A stretch of 64,000 nucleotides of DNA from Trinickia violacea. Lineage in GTDB: Bacteria; Pseudomonadota; Gammaproteobacteria; Burkholderiales; Burkholderiaceae. The stretch covers positions 372,001-436,000 of the forward strand of contig NZ_CP040077.1 in assembly GCF_005280735.1 (NCBI RefSeq), given 5' to 3'. Positions 52,811-61,205 of this stretch are shown piece by piece. The notes under the pieces are model-generated. The model was not told the origin of the DNA. It worked only from the letters and a program-made list of their open reading frames with translations, and searched no databases. The translations under genes and the position numbers were made by a program. The stretch's first letter is position 1; each line of letters opens with the position of its first letter.

Positions 52811-54391
52811 CTACAGCGCATATGCGAAGAGGCTACTCACGCTGCAGTCGTTAACGTTCTGCGTGATATCGCAGTTACGAAATTGATATGTCACCACGGC
52901 ATTACCGGTGCTATTGATCGCGGCATCGAGACGGATGGGGTCGTCACTAATGCCCGCGGTGCGAGCGATCTGTGTCACGGGGCTCCATCCGTGTTGAAAG
53001 TCGAACCGACCATAAGCGACGCTGCGCTGAAAAATCGTTCTGCGGCCGTTAGGATCGAGGCCATCCATCGTGTAGGCGAGAACTGCTTGACCTTTATCAT
53101 TCATCTTGATGGCCAGTCGAGACAAAGTGCTATTGCCAAAATCGATGGAGGACGAAATATTCGCAGGCGTGGTCCAATTGCCGTAAGCAACGGACTGACT
53201 CCACATGTAACGCGGAGTCCGGAAGTCATCGGTTTTTTCCCGCCACACTACAAGCGAATTGCCATTTTCATCGGTCATCAGTTGCGCCCACTCAACGGAT
53301 GCGTCGCGCGCGCTCAGCGCATCGTTTTTCACATTGTTGGATTGAGCAAACCGAGCGATGCGGGTCGCGTTCAGGACACATTTCGTACTGTCCGCGGAGG
53401 GCAAACCGCCTGACAACACGACCGCATATCGATCATCGACCGAAGTAGCCTTTAAAAGACCCTTGGCGCAACCTACGTCGCTGTTCCATTTTTGCTTCGG
53501 GAGCGAATACAGCATGGTGGCGCTCATGGTGACGGCCGGTCGCTCGATGAATGTGCCGAGTGCGCCGAGAATTACGTTCGATCCCGTGTCGGGTGTGTTA
53601 CTAACCACATCGTTTTGCCATAAGAGGTAGCCGTGACTCGGCATTTCCCCGCGTCGCGGCGCAACGGCAAACACGGTTGACAGCGGTCCCCATTGGCCCC
53701 AGGTAAGTGGAGCTCCGGATGGCAACAGAGGAATGACGCGTTGCAAAGACTTCCGTGTGCCATCCGGGTAAATCCGAGACGCCTCTTCGTACATCGTGTT
53801 GCTCGGATCAATGGACAGCGTTGCAGTGCCGTCTTCGAGCACCGTCAAATCGGAGTTGGCCGGGTCGTTTGCGGTTTGGCCGTTGGCAATGGGTACCGGT
53901 GCAGACCATCCCTTTTGCGCGCTGTAGAAATAGAGCCTCAATGTCGCTCGGCTCTCGGAGGGGCGACGGTATTGTTCCAATGCGACGCGTTGCCCCGCAC
54001 CATTGGTTCGAATATCAAAGTCCGACTGCCAGCCTTCACCGACGATCTGAGGGGCGTTCCACCGCTGTCCGGTTTCGTCGGACTCTACCGACATGAGCCG
54101 CGTGTCGTGCTTGCTCAGCCACATCGCGACTGCCTTACCGGAATCGTCGAGCGTGACTTTGTGATCGACGGATATTCCTTGTCGATTGATGTTGTCTGCA
54201 ATCTTCACGGTGCCGTCAGCTTGGAAAAGCTGCGAATTCGTGCTGTTGCTTCCGCTTGACGACGAACTCGATTGGCCGTTGTCGACAATATTTGTCGACC
54301 CTGCATCGCCCCCGCCCCCGCCGCATCCTTGCAACGCTGCCACACAGCAAGCGCTCAACAAGCTCAATCGGAAACGAACCATTTTTTTCAT
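52811..54391 (-). CDS. Large lipoprotein with beta-propeller-like repeats
   Basis: A 526-residue lipoprotein (VRFRLSLLSACCVAA then LQGC, Cys 23, then GGGGGD) with a Ser/Asn-rich linker (about 35-55). The rest shows repeated motifs of the form D-x-x-G-x-A-V-x-x-W/Y: DDSGKAVAMW, GAGQRVALEQ, DGTATLSI, ENGNSLVVW, DKGQAVLAY and STGNAVVTYQ, each near a SAQKGWSAPVPI- or NWTTPANI-like stretch. This suggests a surface beta-propeller. I chose ATG 54391; the frame is open from 54433. It heads the three-lipoprotein series. Ligand and role are unknown. Confidence 0.8.
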   Translation of the reverse strand: MKKMVRFRLSLLSACCVAALQGCGGGGGDAGSTNIVDNGQSSSSSSGSNSTNSQLFQADGTVKIADNINRQGISVDHKVTLDDSGKAVAMWLSKHDTRLMSVESDETGQRWNAPQIVGEGWQSDFDIRTNGAGQRVALEQYRRPSESRATLRLYFYSAQKGWSAPVPIANGQTANDPANSDLTVLEDGTATLSIDPSNTMYEEASRIYPDGTRKSLQRVIPLLPSGAPLTWGQWGPLSTVFAVAPRRGEMPSHGYLLWQNDVVSNTPDTGSNVILGALGTFIERPAVTMSATMLYSLPKQKWNSDVGCAKGLLKATSVDDRYAVVLSGGLPSADSTKCVLNATRIARFAQSNNVKNDALSARDASVEWAQLMTDENGNSLVVWREKTDDFRTPRYMWSQSVAYGNWTTPANISSSIDFGNSTLSRLAIKMNDKGQAVLAYTMDGLDPNGRRTIFQRSVAYGRFDFQHGWSPVTQIARTAGISDDPIRLDAAINSTGNAVVTYQFRNCDITQNVNDCSVSSLFAYAL

Positions 54392-54714
54392 TACATGACC
54401 GTCCTGTTTTTTTTGTAGAAATCTTTTGGGCATCGCACGCTCGTTCTTCGCGATTCCCTCCCTGCGTTTTGATGTTCACGCCATAACAAGCGATGCGTGA
54501 AATGCTTTGTAATATTTATGTAAGGACGCAAGCTTAAGTGAGGATGTGGCAACAATAAATCGGACTACTCTTAAAACGTACGCGTCCGTCATCGTTTCGG
54601 AACCGCTCCCACCTCGTTTCCCCTGACTCAAGTCGTCGCTACTTGCTCCCGTCAAATAAATCAGACGCCCGCACATCGGCGCACGCATTCATCTGAAGTA
54701 TTCCCGGGAGTCAC

Positions 54715-56316
54715 ATGAACATCCGCCGCAAGCTGCAAGTTTTCTCGTTGGTCACCATCGTCTCGATGGCAGGCGGTATGTTCGTCACGGCGACGGGGCT
54801 GAGCATTGCGATGAAAGCGGAAGACGCGTCTCACGCGAGAGAAAAAGAAGTCCAGGGCATCACAGAAATCAAAGCGAGCGCGTTGTCGACGATCCAGCTC
54901 GACCCAACCTCCGACGACACCAAGAAAATCTTTGCCGACGCCGAGCGCAACATCAACACGTGGTCGGCGACCTTGGGCTCGATGTTCACGGAGTCCGAGC
55001 ATGCCGATAAACTCCGCTCGCTGATCGCCAAGTGGAACGCCTACGATCAGAAGTCGCACCAACTGTTCGATCTCGCGACGCACGACGCCAAGACCGCAAA
55101 CGATCAGACCACCGCGCTCTATCACTCCGATTTCCAGCCCTTCCAGACCGACCTTGAACAGATGGCAGCCGAATTCAATCAGCTTGCCGCCGAAGAAAAC
55201 GATCACGCGCACTCGATCGTCGATCGGCTCTTCGTGACCGTGATCGCCGTCATGCTGCTCGGCATGGCGATCGTCTGCACGATGATCTACTTCCTCGCGC
55301 GCTCGCTGAATCGCGGCATCTCGGGCCTGCAAAACACGATTCAGCAAGTGAGCGGCACGCGCGACTTCACGTTGCACGCGCCGGTGCTCGGCGCCGACGA
55401 AATCGGGCAGACCGCGCAAGCGTTCAACAGTCTCGTCGAAGGCATGGCCACCGCGCTGCGTGAAGTGCTGAACGCGTCGGAATCGGTCGGCTCGGCGACG
55501 CGGCGGATCGCGGCCGGCAACGCCGATCTGTCGTCGCGCACGGAAGCACAGGCCGCTTCGCTCGAACAGAGCGCGGCGAGCATGGAGCAGTTGACCGCCA
55601 CCGTCGCGCAGAACGCGGAGAACGCGAAGGCCGCGAAGGCCGCGAGTTCGCTTGCGGGCAGCGCATCCGCGGTCGCGGAGAACGCGCATCAGGTCGTCGA
55701 ATCGATGGTGGAGACGATGGGCCGCATCAGCGAGAACTCGTCGCGCATCGTCGAAATCACGACGCTCATCGAAGGCATCGCGTTTCAAACCAACATCCTC
55801 GCGCTGAATGCCGCCGTCGAAGCGGCGCGCGCGGGCGATCAGGGCCGCGGCTTCGCGGTCGTCGCAGGCGAGGTGCGCAGTCTCGCCCAGCGTTCGTCGA
55901 GCGCGGCGAAGGAGATCAAGGAGCTGATCGACCTGTCGGTGAGCACGATCGCGACCGGCGAAGGGCAGGCCGCGCAAGTGCGCGAAACCATGGCAGAGAT
56001 CCACAGCGAGACGACCAAGGTGTCGGACGTCATCGGTGAAATCTCGGCGGCGTCTCACGAGCAAAGCCGCGGCATCACGCAGGTCAATCAGGCGGTGAGC
56101 CACATGGACGAGGTCACGCAGCAGAACGCGGCGCTCGTCGAGGAGCTGTCGGCGGCGGCGCAATCGAGGGCCACGCAGATGAACGCGCTGCGCGAGGCGG
56201 TGACGGTGTTCAAAGTCGATGGGAGCGTCACGGCGGATTTCGGCGGCGCGCGTGCGTTCGGCGCTAAAGCGGTTCCCAAAGCGGTTCGTTATGCAGCTGA
56301 ACCGGAGTTGACGTGA
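54715..56316 (+). CDS. Methyl-accepting chemotaxis protein
   Basis: A 533-residue transmembrane chemoreceptor. TM1 (about 11-30) and TM2 (about 182-205) flank a helical periplasmic sensor of the four-helix type. A HAMP domain follows (about 206-258), then the signalling helices with the highly conserved hairpin tip GIAFQTNILALNAAVEAARAGDQGRGFAVVAGEVRSLAQRS near 350-395. Methylation-like Glu/Gln-rich stretches flank it. It has no C-terminal CheR-binding pentapeptide. The ligand is unknown. It is monocistronic. Confidence 0.95.
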   Translation: MNIRRKLQVFSLVTIVSMAGGMFVTATGLSIAMKAEDASHAREKEVQGITEIKASALSTIQLDPTSDDTKKIFADAERNINTWSATLGSMFTESEHADKLRSLIAKWNAYDQKSHQLFDLATHDAKTANDQTTALYHSDFQPFQTDLEQMAAEFNQLAAEENDHAHSIVDRLFVTVIAVMLLGMAIVCTMIYFLARSLNRGISGLQNTIQQVSGTRDFTLHAPVLGADEIGQTAQAFNSLVEGMATALREVLNASESVGSATRRIAAGNADLSSRTEAQAASLEQSAASMEQLTATVAQNAENAKAAKAASSLAGSASAVAENAHQVVESMVETMGRISENSSRIVEITTLIEGIAFQTNILALNAAVEAARAGDQGRGFAVVAGEVRSLAQRSSSAAKEIKELIDLSVSTIATGEGQAAQVRETMAEIHSETTKVSDVIGEISAASHEQSRGITQVNQAVSHMDEVTQQNAALVEELSAAAQSRATQMNALREAVTVFKVDGSVTADFGGARAFGAKAVPKAVRYAAEPELT

Positions 56317-56364
56317 CCGTGCAGACGGCGTGTTGGCTCCCGTCGATCGCGGTTGAGTCCTGCC

Positions 56365-56739
56365 TCAAACGAAGATCGAAATAATCCCGCCCACAGTCAG
56401 CGCGGCGGCCAGCCATTTCCCCGCGCTGTAGTACTCGTCGGTGTCTTGTTTCTGCTCCTGCGGATGTTCGAGGCCGAGCGTGCCGTAGACAAACGATTTG
56501 ACCGGCGAGGCCGCTGGGTCCGCCGAGCCGGCGCTGGCGGGTTTGTCGGTGCCGTTCGAGTCGGTATTGGCGCTGGCGGGTTTGTCGCTGCCGTTCGAGT
56601 CGGTATTCGCGTTGCCGAGTGTGTCGCCGTCGCCCGAATCGGCATTGGCGTTGCCGGCTTGCACGCCAGCCGTCTTCCCATTCCCAGCGGTTCGATCGAG
56701 GGCAGGATAGTATGCGTTGCTCGCACCGTTGATCTGCAT
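56365..56739 (-). CDS. Small repeat protein with C-terminal membrane segment
   Basis: A 124-residue protein starting MQINGASNAYYPALD, without a signal peptide. The middle contains three tandem 13-residue units (ANTDSNGTDKPAS, ANTDSNGSDKPAS, then a degenerate ANADSGDGDTLGN), encoded by 39-bp DNA repeats. The C-terminus has FVYGTLGLEHPQEQKQDTDEYYSAGKW followed by a short hydrophobic helix (LAAALTVGGIISIFV). The frame is open up to 56922, but 56739 gives the credible product. Family unknown; a small secreted or membrane-tail protein. Confidence 0.7.
   Translation of the reverse strand: MQINGASNAYYPALDRTAGNGKTAGVQAGNANADSGDGDTLGNANTDSNGSDKPASANTDSNGTDKPASAGSADPAASPVKSFVYGTLGLEHPQEQKQDTDEYYSAGKWLAAALTVGGIISIFV
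56531..56647. repeat. 39-bp tandem repeats inside the small repeat protein gene
   Basis: Three consecutive 39-bp units (56531-56569, 56570-56608, 56609-56647). The first two differ at only two positions visible by eye (GGTG/GCTG and the last base); the third is degenerate. Copy-number change would keep the reading frame. Confidence 0.8.
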
Positions 56740-56888
56740 GGCGGCTTCTCCGGTTCGTGTCCACGAGCCGTGATTCTCAATGCCGGCGCGGCCTGGCGCA
56801 CTGCACCGTAAGGGTGCGCAAGGATTTCGCGCTAAAGGATGGCTGGGCCCGTCCGTAAGCAGTGGTAGGACACTCTGACCTGAGCACC

Positions 56889-58151
56889 ATGAACGACGCC
56901 GCTTCACTGTCTTTGATCGCACTGACTTCCTATCTCGGCCGCCAGCCGATCCTGAATCGTCATGGCGCGCTGGTCGCTTACGAACTGCTGTTTCGTGCTC
57001 TCCCCGACACGGACGCCCGCTCGGTGGACCCCACGCGCGCGACCGCCGACGTCGTGATCGGCGCGCTCTGCGAGCAGGGCGTCGATCGCGCGCTGGGCGG
57101 ACATGTCGGTTTCGTGAATGCCGGCCGCGACTGGCTCATGAGCGACATGCTGAACGTGCTGCCGCCCGAGCAGTTCGTGATCGAAATCCTCGAAACCGTG
57201 GAATACGACGAGCGCCTGGCCGAGCGAGTCAGCACGCTGAAAGAGGCCGGTTATCGTTTTGCAATCGACGACGTCAGCGAACAGACGCAACGGCGCGGCC
57301 GCACGTTCGTCGAGGCGGACTATGTGAAGGTCGACGTGCAGTTGTGGGAGCCGAACGCACTGGTCGGCTTCGTTTCCTCGATGCACGGCGCGGGCAAGCG
57401 GGTCGTCGCCGAGAAGGTCGAGACGCCGGCGCAATATTTCACGACCTACGAGGCAGGGTGCGACTATTTCCAGGGGTTCTACTTCGCGCACCCGCAAGTG
57501 CTCGCGACGCGCAAGATTCCGCCGCAGCGGCAAAGCCTCGTGAAGCTCATGATGCTGCTGAACATGGAGCCGTCCATCGCGGACGTCGAAGAGGAGGTCA
57601 AGCACAACCCGACGCTCACGATGCACCTGCTGCGCTTCGTGAACTCGGCGTCGTTCGGGCGGGCGGAGCGCGTCGCGTCGGTGCGCGAGGCGATCGCGAT
57701 CGTCGGCACGTCGTGGCTCAACCGCTGGGCGCTGCTCACGCTCTACGCGGACGGTGGCACGACGTCGCGCGCGTCGAACGCGCTCGTGCAATTGGTCGGC
57801 ACGCGGGCGCGTTTCATGGAGCTGGCGGCCAAGCGCATCCGCGAGGGCGACGACGCGTTCGCCGATGCCGCATTCATGACCGGCATGTTCTCGCTGCTGC
57901 ATTTCGTGCTCGAGCGCAGCGCCGCCGATCTCGCCGACGAGCTGCGCATCGCCCAGCCGGTGGCGGAGGCGCTTCAGGGCGGCCCGGGCGAGCTGCAGGC
58001 GCTGCTCCGCTGCGCGGAAGCCATCGAAGCGCCCGAGGACGAGGCCGAGCTCGAATACGTATGCGGTGAGCTGGCGCCGCTCAATCCGGCGCTGGTGCGG
58101 CTGCTCTTTGCCGCTGCGGGAAATTGGATGGCGGAGTACGGCGCGTTCTAG
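56889..58151 (+). CDS. EAL-HDOD (YuxH-type) signalling protein, EAL degenerate
   Basis: A 420-residue protein with an N-terminal EAL-like domain (about 15-200) and a C-terminal HDOD domain (about 205-400). The EAL signature reads YELLFRA (ELL at 32-34), and the metal-loop region reads AIDDVSEQT instead of DDFGTG; AEKVET replaces AEGVET. This indicates loss of c-di-GMP hydrolysis, as in other EAL-HDOD proteins such as CdgJ, which act through protein contacts on motility or virulence. I chose ATG 56889; the frame opens at 56862. It is adjacent to a chemoreceptor and a small repeat protein, but probably monocistronic. Confidence 0.88.
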   Translation: MNDAASLSLIALTSYLGRQPILNRHGALVAYELLFRALPDTDARSVDPTRATADVVIGALCEQGVDRALGGHVGFVNAGRDWLMSDMLNVLPPEQFVIEILETVEYDERLAERVSTLKEAGYRFAIDDVSEQTQRRGRTFVEADYVKVDVQLWEPNALVGFVSSMHGAGKRVVAEKVETPAQYFTTYEAGCDYFQGFYFAHPQVLATRKIPPQRQSLVKLMMLLNMEPSIADVEEEVKHNPTLTMHLLRFVNSASFGRAERVASVREAIAIVGTSWLNRWALLTLYADGGTTSRASNALVQLVGTRARFMELAAKRIREGDDAFADAAFMTGMFSLLHFVLERSAADLADELRIAQPVAEALQGGPGELQALLRCAEAIEAPEDEAELEYVCGELAPLNPALVRLLFAAAGNWMAEYGAF

Positions 58152-58191
58152 GGCCTGTTGTTCGCGTGAAATTAGCGTGACCAGGCCCTAG
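58148..58191. terminator. Hairpin spanning the stop codons of two convergent genes
   Basis: CTAGGGCCTG (58148-58157) and CAGGCCCTAG (58182-58191) form a perfect 10-bp stem. The left arm contains the TAG of the EAL-HDOD gene and the right arm the stop of the sigma factor gene. No T-run follows, so it may be a bidirectional pause or mRNA 3'-end structure. Confidence 0.5.
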
Positions 58192-59471
58192 CGTGAGCAC
58201 GCGCCGGCTTGCCTCGCCCGCTCGAGCAGCAGCGCCTGCTCTTTCGTGTTGCGCGTCATCGCTGCCGCTCGCTCGAACTCCGTGCGGGCCTCGTCCATGC
58301 GTCCGAGTTTGAGCAGCAGATCGCCGCGCACGCTTGGCAGCCAGTGATAGTTCGCGAGCGACGGCTCGGCGGTGAGCGCGTCGACGATTTCGAGCCCCGC
58401 CGCGGGGCCGAACGCCATGCTGAGCGCGACGGCCCGGTTCAGCTCGACGACCGGCGACGGGTTGATCTGCGCGAGCGCATCGTAGAGCGCGACGATCTGC
58501 GCCCAATCGGTATCCTCGGCGCTGCGGGCACGCGCGTGACAGGCCGCGAGCGCAGCCTGCAGCGCGTAGGTTCCGAGTGCGCCGCCAAGCGCGCGCGAGC
58601 GCTCCAGCGCGGCGAGTCCGCGCCGGATCAAGAGCGGGTCCCAACGCGAGCGGTCCTGATCGGCGAGCAGCACCGGCTGGCCGTCCGCGTCCACGCGTGC
58701 ATGGATGCGCGACGTCTGAATCTCCATCAGCGCGACGAGGCCGTGCACTTCGCTCTCGTCGTGCGCGAGCTCGGCGAGGATACGTCCGACGCGCAACGCT
58801 TCGTCGCACAGCGCCGGGCGCATCCAGTCGTCGCCGGCCGTGGCCGAATAGCCTTCGTTGAAGATCAGGTAGATCACTTCGAGCACCGACGCGAGGCGCG
58901 CCGCGCGCGCCTCCTTCTGCGGCACTTCGAACGGGACACCCGCCGCGCGCAGCGTGCGCTTCGCGCGCACGATCCGCTGCGCGATCGTCGGCTCGGGGAC
59001 GAGGAAGGCACGGGCGATTTCGTCCGTCGTGAGGCCGCCAAGCAGGCGCAGCGTCAGCGCGACCCGCGCGTCGGTCGACAGCACCGGGTGGCAGGCCGTG
59101 AAGATCAGCCGCAGCAGATCGTCGCCGATGTCGTCCGCGCGCGCGGCGTCGAGCGAGTCGACGAAGTCGGGCACGATGTGCGTTTCGAGCGCATCGAGTT
59201 CGCGGCCGAGCTCCTCGTGCTTGCGTGCGTGCAGCGCGTCGAGCCTGAGCTTGTCGAGCGCGCGGTTCTTGGCCGTCGACATGAGCCAGGCGCCCGGGTT
59301 GTCCGGCACGCCGTCCACGGGCCAATGCTCGAGCGCGGCGACGAACGCGTCCTGCGCGAGTTCTTCGGCGAGGCCCACGTCCCGCACGACGCGCGCCACG
59401 TGGGCGATCACGCGCGACGATTCGATGCGCCAGACCGCTTCGATCGCTTGTTGCGTCGCCGCCAGCGTCAT
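58188..59471 (-). CDS. ECF42-type RNA polymerase sigma factor
   Basis: A 427-residue sigma-70-like regulator of the ECF42 group. Region 2 (about 15-80) has RVVRDVGLAEELAQDAFVAALEHWP and GAWLMSTAKNRALDKLR. Region 4 (about 120-175) has LRLLGGLTTDEIARAFLVPEPTIAQRIVRAKRTLR. A long C-terminal part (about 180-425), made of TPR-like helices with YLIFNEGYSATAG and PVVELNRAVALSMAFGP, replaces an anti-sigma factor. ECF42 genes are known to lie beside DGPF/YCII proteins, as here (two copies upstream, same strand). It probably controls its own operon. Confidence 0.93.
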   Translation of the reverse strand: MTLAATQQAIEAVWRIESSRVIAHVARVVRDVGLAEELAQDAFVAALEHWPVDGVPDNPGAWLMSTAKNRALDKLRLDALHARKHEELGRELDALETHIVPDFVDSLDAARADDIGDDLLRLIFTACHPVLSTDARVALTLRLLGGLTTDEIARAFLVPEPTIAQRIVRAKRTLRAAGVPFEVPQKEARAARLASVLEVIYLIFNEGYSATAGDDWMRPALCDEALRVGRILAELAHDESEVHGLVALMEIQTSRIHARVDADGQPVLLADQDRSRWDPLLIRRGLAALERSRALGGALGTYALQAALAACHARARSAEDTDWAQIVALYDALAQINPSPVVELNRAVALSMAFGPAAGLEIVDALTAEPSLANYHWLPSVRGDLLLKLGRMDEARTEFERAAAMTRNTKEQALLLERARQAGACSR

Positions 59472-59534
59472 CGCGAGCCTCGCGTGACGCCGGCGGCCTC
59501 GCTTTGTGCGCGCGTGACACGCACGTCGCGCATG

Positions 59535-59954
59535 TCACTCATCGCGCCGCGCGGCGTCGAGATCGCGGAAGCGCTCGACCGCATCGCTCGGCTCGAAGTC
59601 TTCCAGTTCGAACAACGGGCGCACTTCGATCTCGCCGTCGGCCATTTCGCCGAACGGCGCCGGAAAACGCCGCGCCCATTCCATGGCTTCCTCGCGCGAG
59701 CGCACCTGGATCAGCGTATAGCCCGCGATCAGCTCCTTCGTTTCGGCGAATGGGCCGTCGACGATCGTGCGCTTGCCGCCCGAATAACGGACGCGCCAGC
59801 CTTTCGAGCTCGGCTGCAGGCCCGTGGCGTCGAGCAGCACGCCGGCCTTCGCCAGCTCTTCGTGATAGGTCGCCATCGCGGCGATCAGCGATTCGTCCGG
59901 CATCGCGCCGGATTCGCTCGTCGCAGTGGCTTTCACCATGATCATGAATCGCAT
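59535..59954 (-). CDS. YCII/DGPF-domain protein
   Basis: A 139-residue protein with the DGPF motif in RTIVDGPFAETKELIAGYTLI, preceded by ESLIAAMATYHEELAKAGVLLDATGLQP. It has the YCII ferredoxin-like fold that partners ECF42 sigma factors. I chose ATG 59954 (MRFMIMVKA); the frame is open to 60092 without translation signals. It lies 63 bases upstream of the sigma gene on the same strand. Function is unknown beyond this association. Confidence 0.9.
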   Translation of the reverse strand: MRFMIMVKATATSESGAMPDESLIAAMATYHEELAKAGVLLDATGLQPSSKGWRVRYSGGKRTIVDGPFAETKELIAGYTLIQVRSREEAMEWARRFPAPFGEMADGEIEVRPLFELEDFEPSDAVERFRDLDAARRDE

Positions 59955-60110
59955 TGCAGTTCTCCTTTGAATAAAAGCGGGTGGGAAGGGCGGAATCGCG
60001 CTTCTGCCTGAACGACGAACCATGCGCGCGCGGATCGACATTTGCGCATGCGGATCAGGGTAAACACTGATTATCCCGTGCGCAGCCCGCATGGGCCTCG
60101 CCCTATTCCT

Positions 60111-60464
60111 TCACTCGTAGCAAGGCGCGATCTTGCGGACTTCCACGGTGCACCAATGCGCGGCCGGACACTCCGCCGCGATCGCGACCGCTTCGTCGAG
60201 GCTCTCGCAGTCGAGCAGGTAAAAGCCGCCGATCATTTCCTTCGCTTCGGCGAACGGCCCGTCGACGAACCGGGGCTCGCCTTCGCGCACTTGCACTCGC
60301 ACGGCTTGTTCGGTGGACGCGAGCGATTCGACGGCGCGCAGCACGCCGCGCGCCTTGAGGTCTTCGGCGAAGCGCGACATGGCGTCATAGAGGGCGCGTC
60401 CATCTTCGACGGTGCGGTGGTTGCGCTGATCCGGCGACTCGACGATTAGCAACAAGTAGGGCAT
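60111..60464 (-). CDS. YCII/DGPF-domain protein
   Basis: A 117-residue protein with the motif RFVDGPFAEAKEMIGGFYLLDCESLDEAVAIAAECP. It is shorter than the second YCII protein and only moderately similar to it, so the pair may form a heterodimer. It is probably the first gene of the YCII-YCII-sigma series on the minus strand, 156 bases before the second copy. Confidence 0.9.
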   Translation of the reverse strand: MPYLLLIVESPDQRNHRTVEDGRALYDAMSRFAEDLKARGVLRAVESLASTEQAVRVQVREGEPRFVDGPFAEAKEMIGGFYLLDCESLDEAVAIAAECPAAHWCTVEVRKIAPCYE

Positions 60465-60737
60465 GGCGTCTCCATTGGGTGAGGGGGCGGCACGGATGCG
60501 ACGGGACGCGCCGCTCGAACCGTCTCAGGATAGTGCAGGCTGGCCGTGTCCGCCATTTGTCGCTTCCGGCACCGGGCCGCGAAAGACTTTGTGCTGCCCC
60601 GTAACACCTCGTAAGAGCTGTCGAAAATCGCTCGCTTCTTGCGTCATCGCGTTCTCGTGCGCGGCGGGATCATTCGTTGCCAGGCGTGTATTTGCGTCCA
60701 CTCAGCGCCGGCAAAACGGCAGTTTCCATGGACTCCT

Positions 60738-60965
60738 ATGCAACTGCCCGATCTCAATGCCAACCTCAAGCAACCCCCAGCGAGACCTTCGATGAACATC
60801 AACGGCAATCACAACCCCGCTACCGAAGCGACCACCACCCACAACTGGCCCAAGCCTGCGGCACAGCGCAACACGAGCGACCCGCTGGTCCCGCTGCCCG
60901 AAACGCCGACGCAGCCCTCGGCGCCGGGCGGCCTGATCGGCAACACCATCAACACGACCGCCTGA
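60738..60965 (+). CDS. Small Asn/Pro/Thr-rich protein
   Basis: A 75-residue frame (MQLPDLNANLKQPPARPS at the start, then MNINGNHNPATEATTTHNW and a Pro-rich end). It has no signal peptide or membrane segment and looks unstructured. Two starts are possible, ATG 60738 and ATG 60792; neither has a clear ribosome-binding site. It is 15 bases upstream of a small lipoprotein gene with GGGAG between, so it may head the operon ending in the FlgH-like gene. Function unknown. Confidence 0.5.
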   Translation: MQLPDLNANLKQPPARPSMNINGNHNPATEATTTHNWPKPAAQRNTSDPLVPLPETPTQPSAPGGLIGNTINTTA

Positions 60966-60980
60966 GCGCCGGGAGCCGCC

Positions 60981-61178
60981 GTGCGCACCTCTCCATTCTT
61001 CAAGCGCTGCGTGCGCGGCGCCGCGTGGCTCACGCTCTGCGCCGCGCTTACGCAGCTCGCGGGCTGCGGTCTCGCCGCCTTGCCGTGCCGTTTGACGTCG
61101 GCCACGCTCGACATCGTGCCGGTCGTCGGTCACGCCGCGGCGACCCCGTTCGAAGCCTGCGCGTCGGCGATCGATTAG
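60981..61178 (+). CDS. Small lipoprotein, DUF6726-like
   Basis: A 65-residue lipoprotein starting at GTG 60981 (GGGAG upstream). The signal ends LAGC (Cys 29). The short mature part LPCRLTSATLDIVPVVGHAAATPFEACASAID matches the pattern of small Burkholderiaceae lipoproteins grouped as DUF6726, with two conserved-looking Cys. It is 27 bases upstream of the next secreted-protein gene. Function unknown. Confidence 0.75.
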   Translation: MRTSPFFKRCVRGAAWLTLCAALTQLAGCGLAALPCRLTSATLDIVPVVGHAAATPFEACASAID

Positions 61179-61205
61179 CCGGCGCGATCAAGTCACGAGT
61201 CAGCG

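Noticed and set aside
51502..54391. A phage or T6SS effector module in the low-GC lipoprotein patch
   Set aside because: No integrase, VgrG, PAAR, immunity-like pair or phage structural motif is present; the genes are lipoproteins only.
60463..60795. A 110-codon plus-strand frame upstream of the small Asn/Pro-rich gene
   Set aside because: Composition looks out-of-frame and it overlaps the start region of a DGPF gene. No ribosome-binding site.
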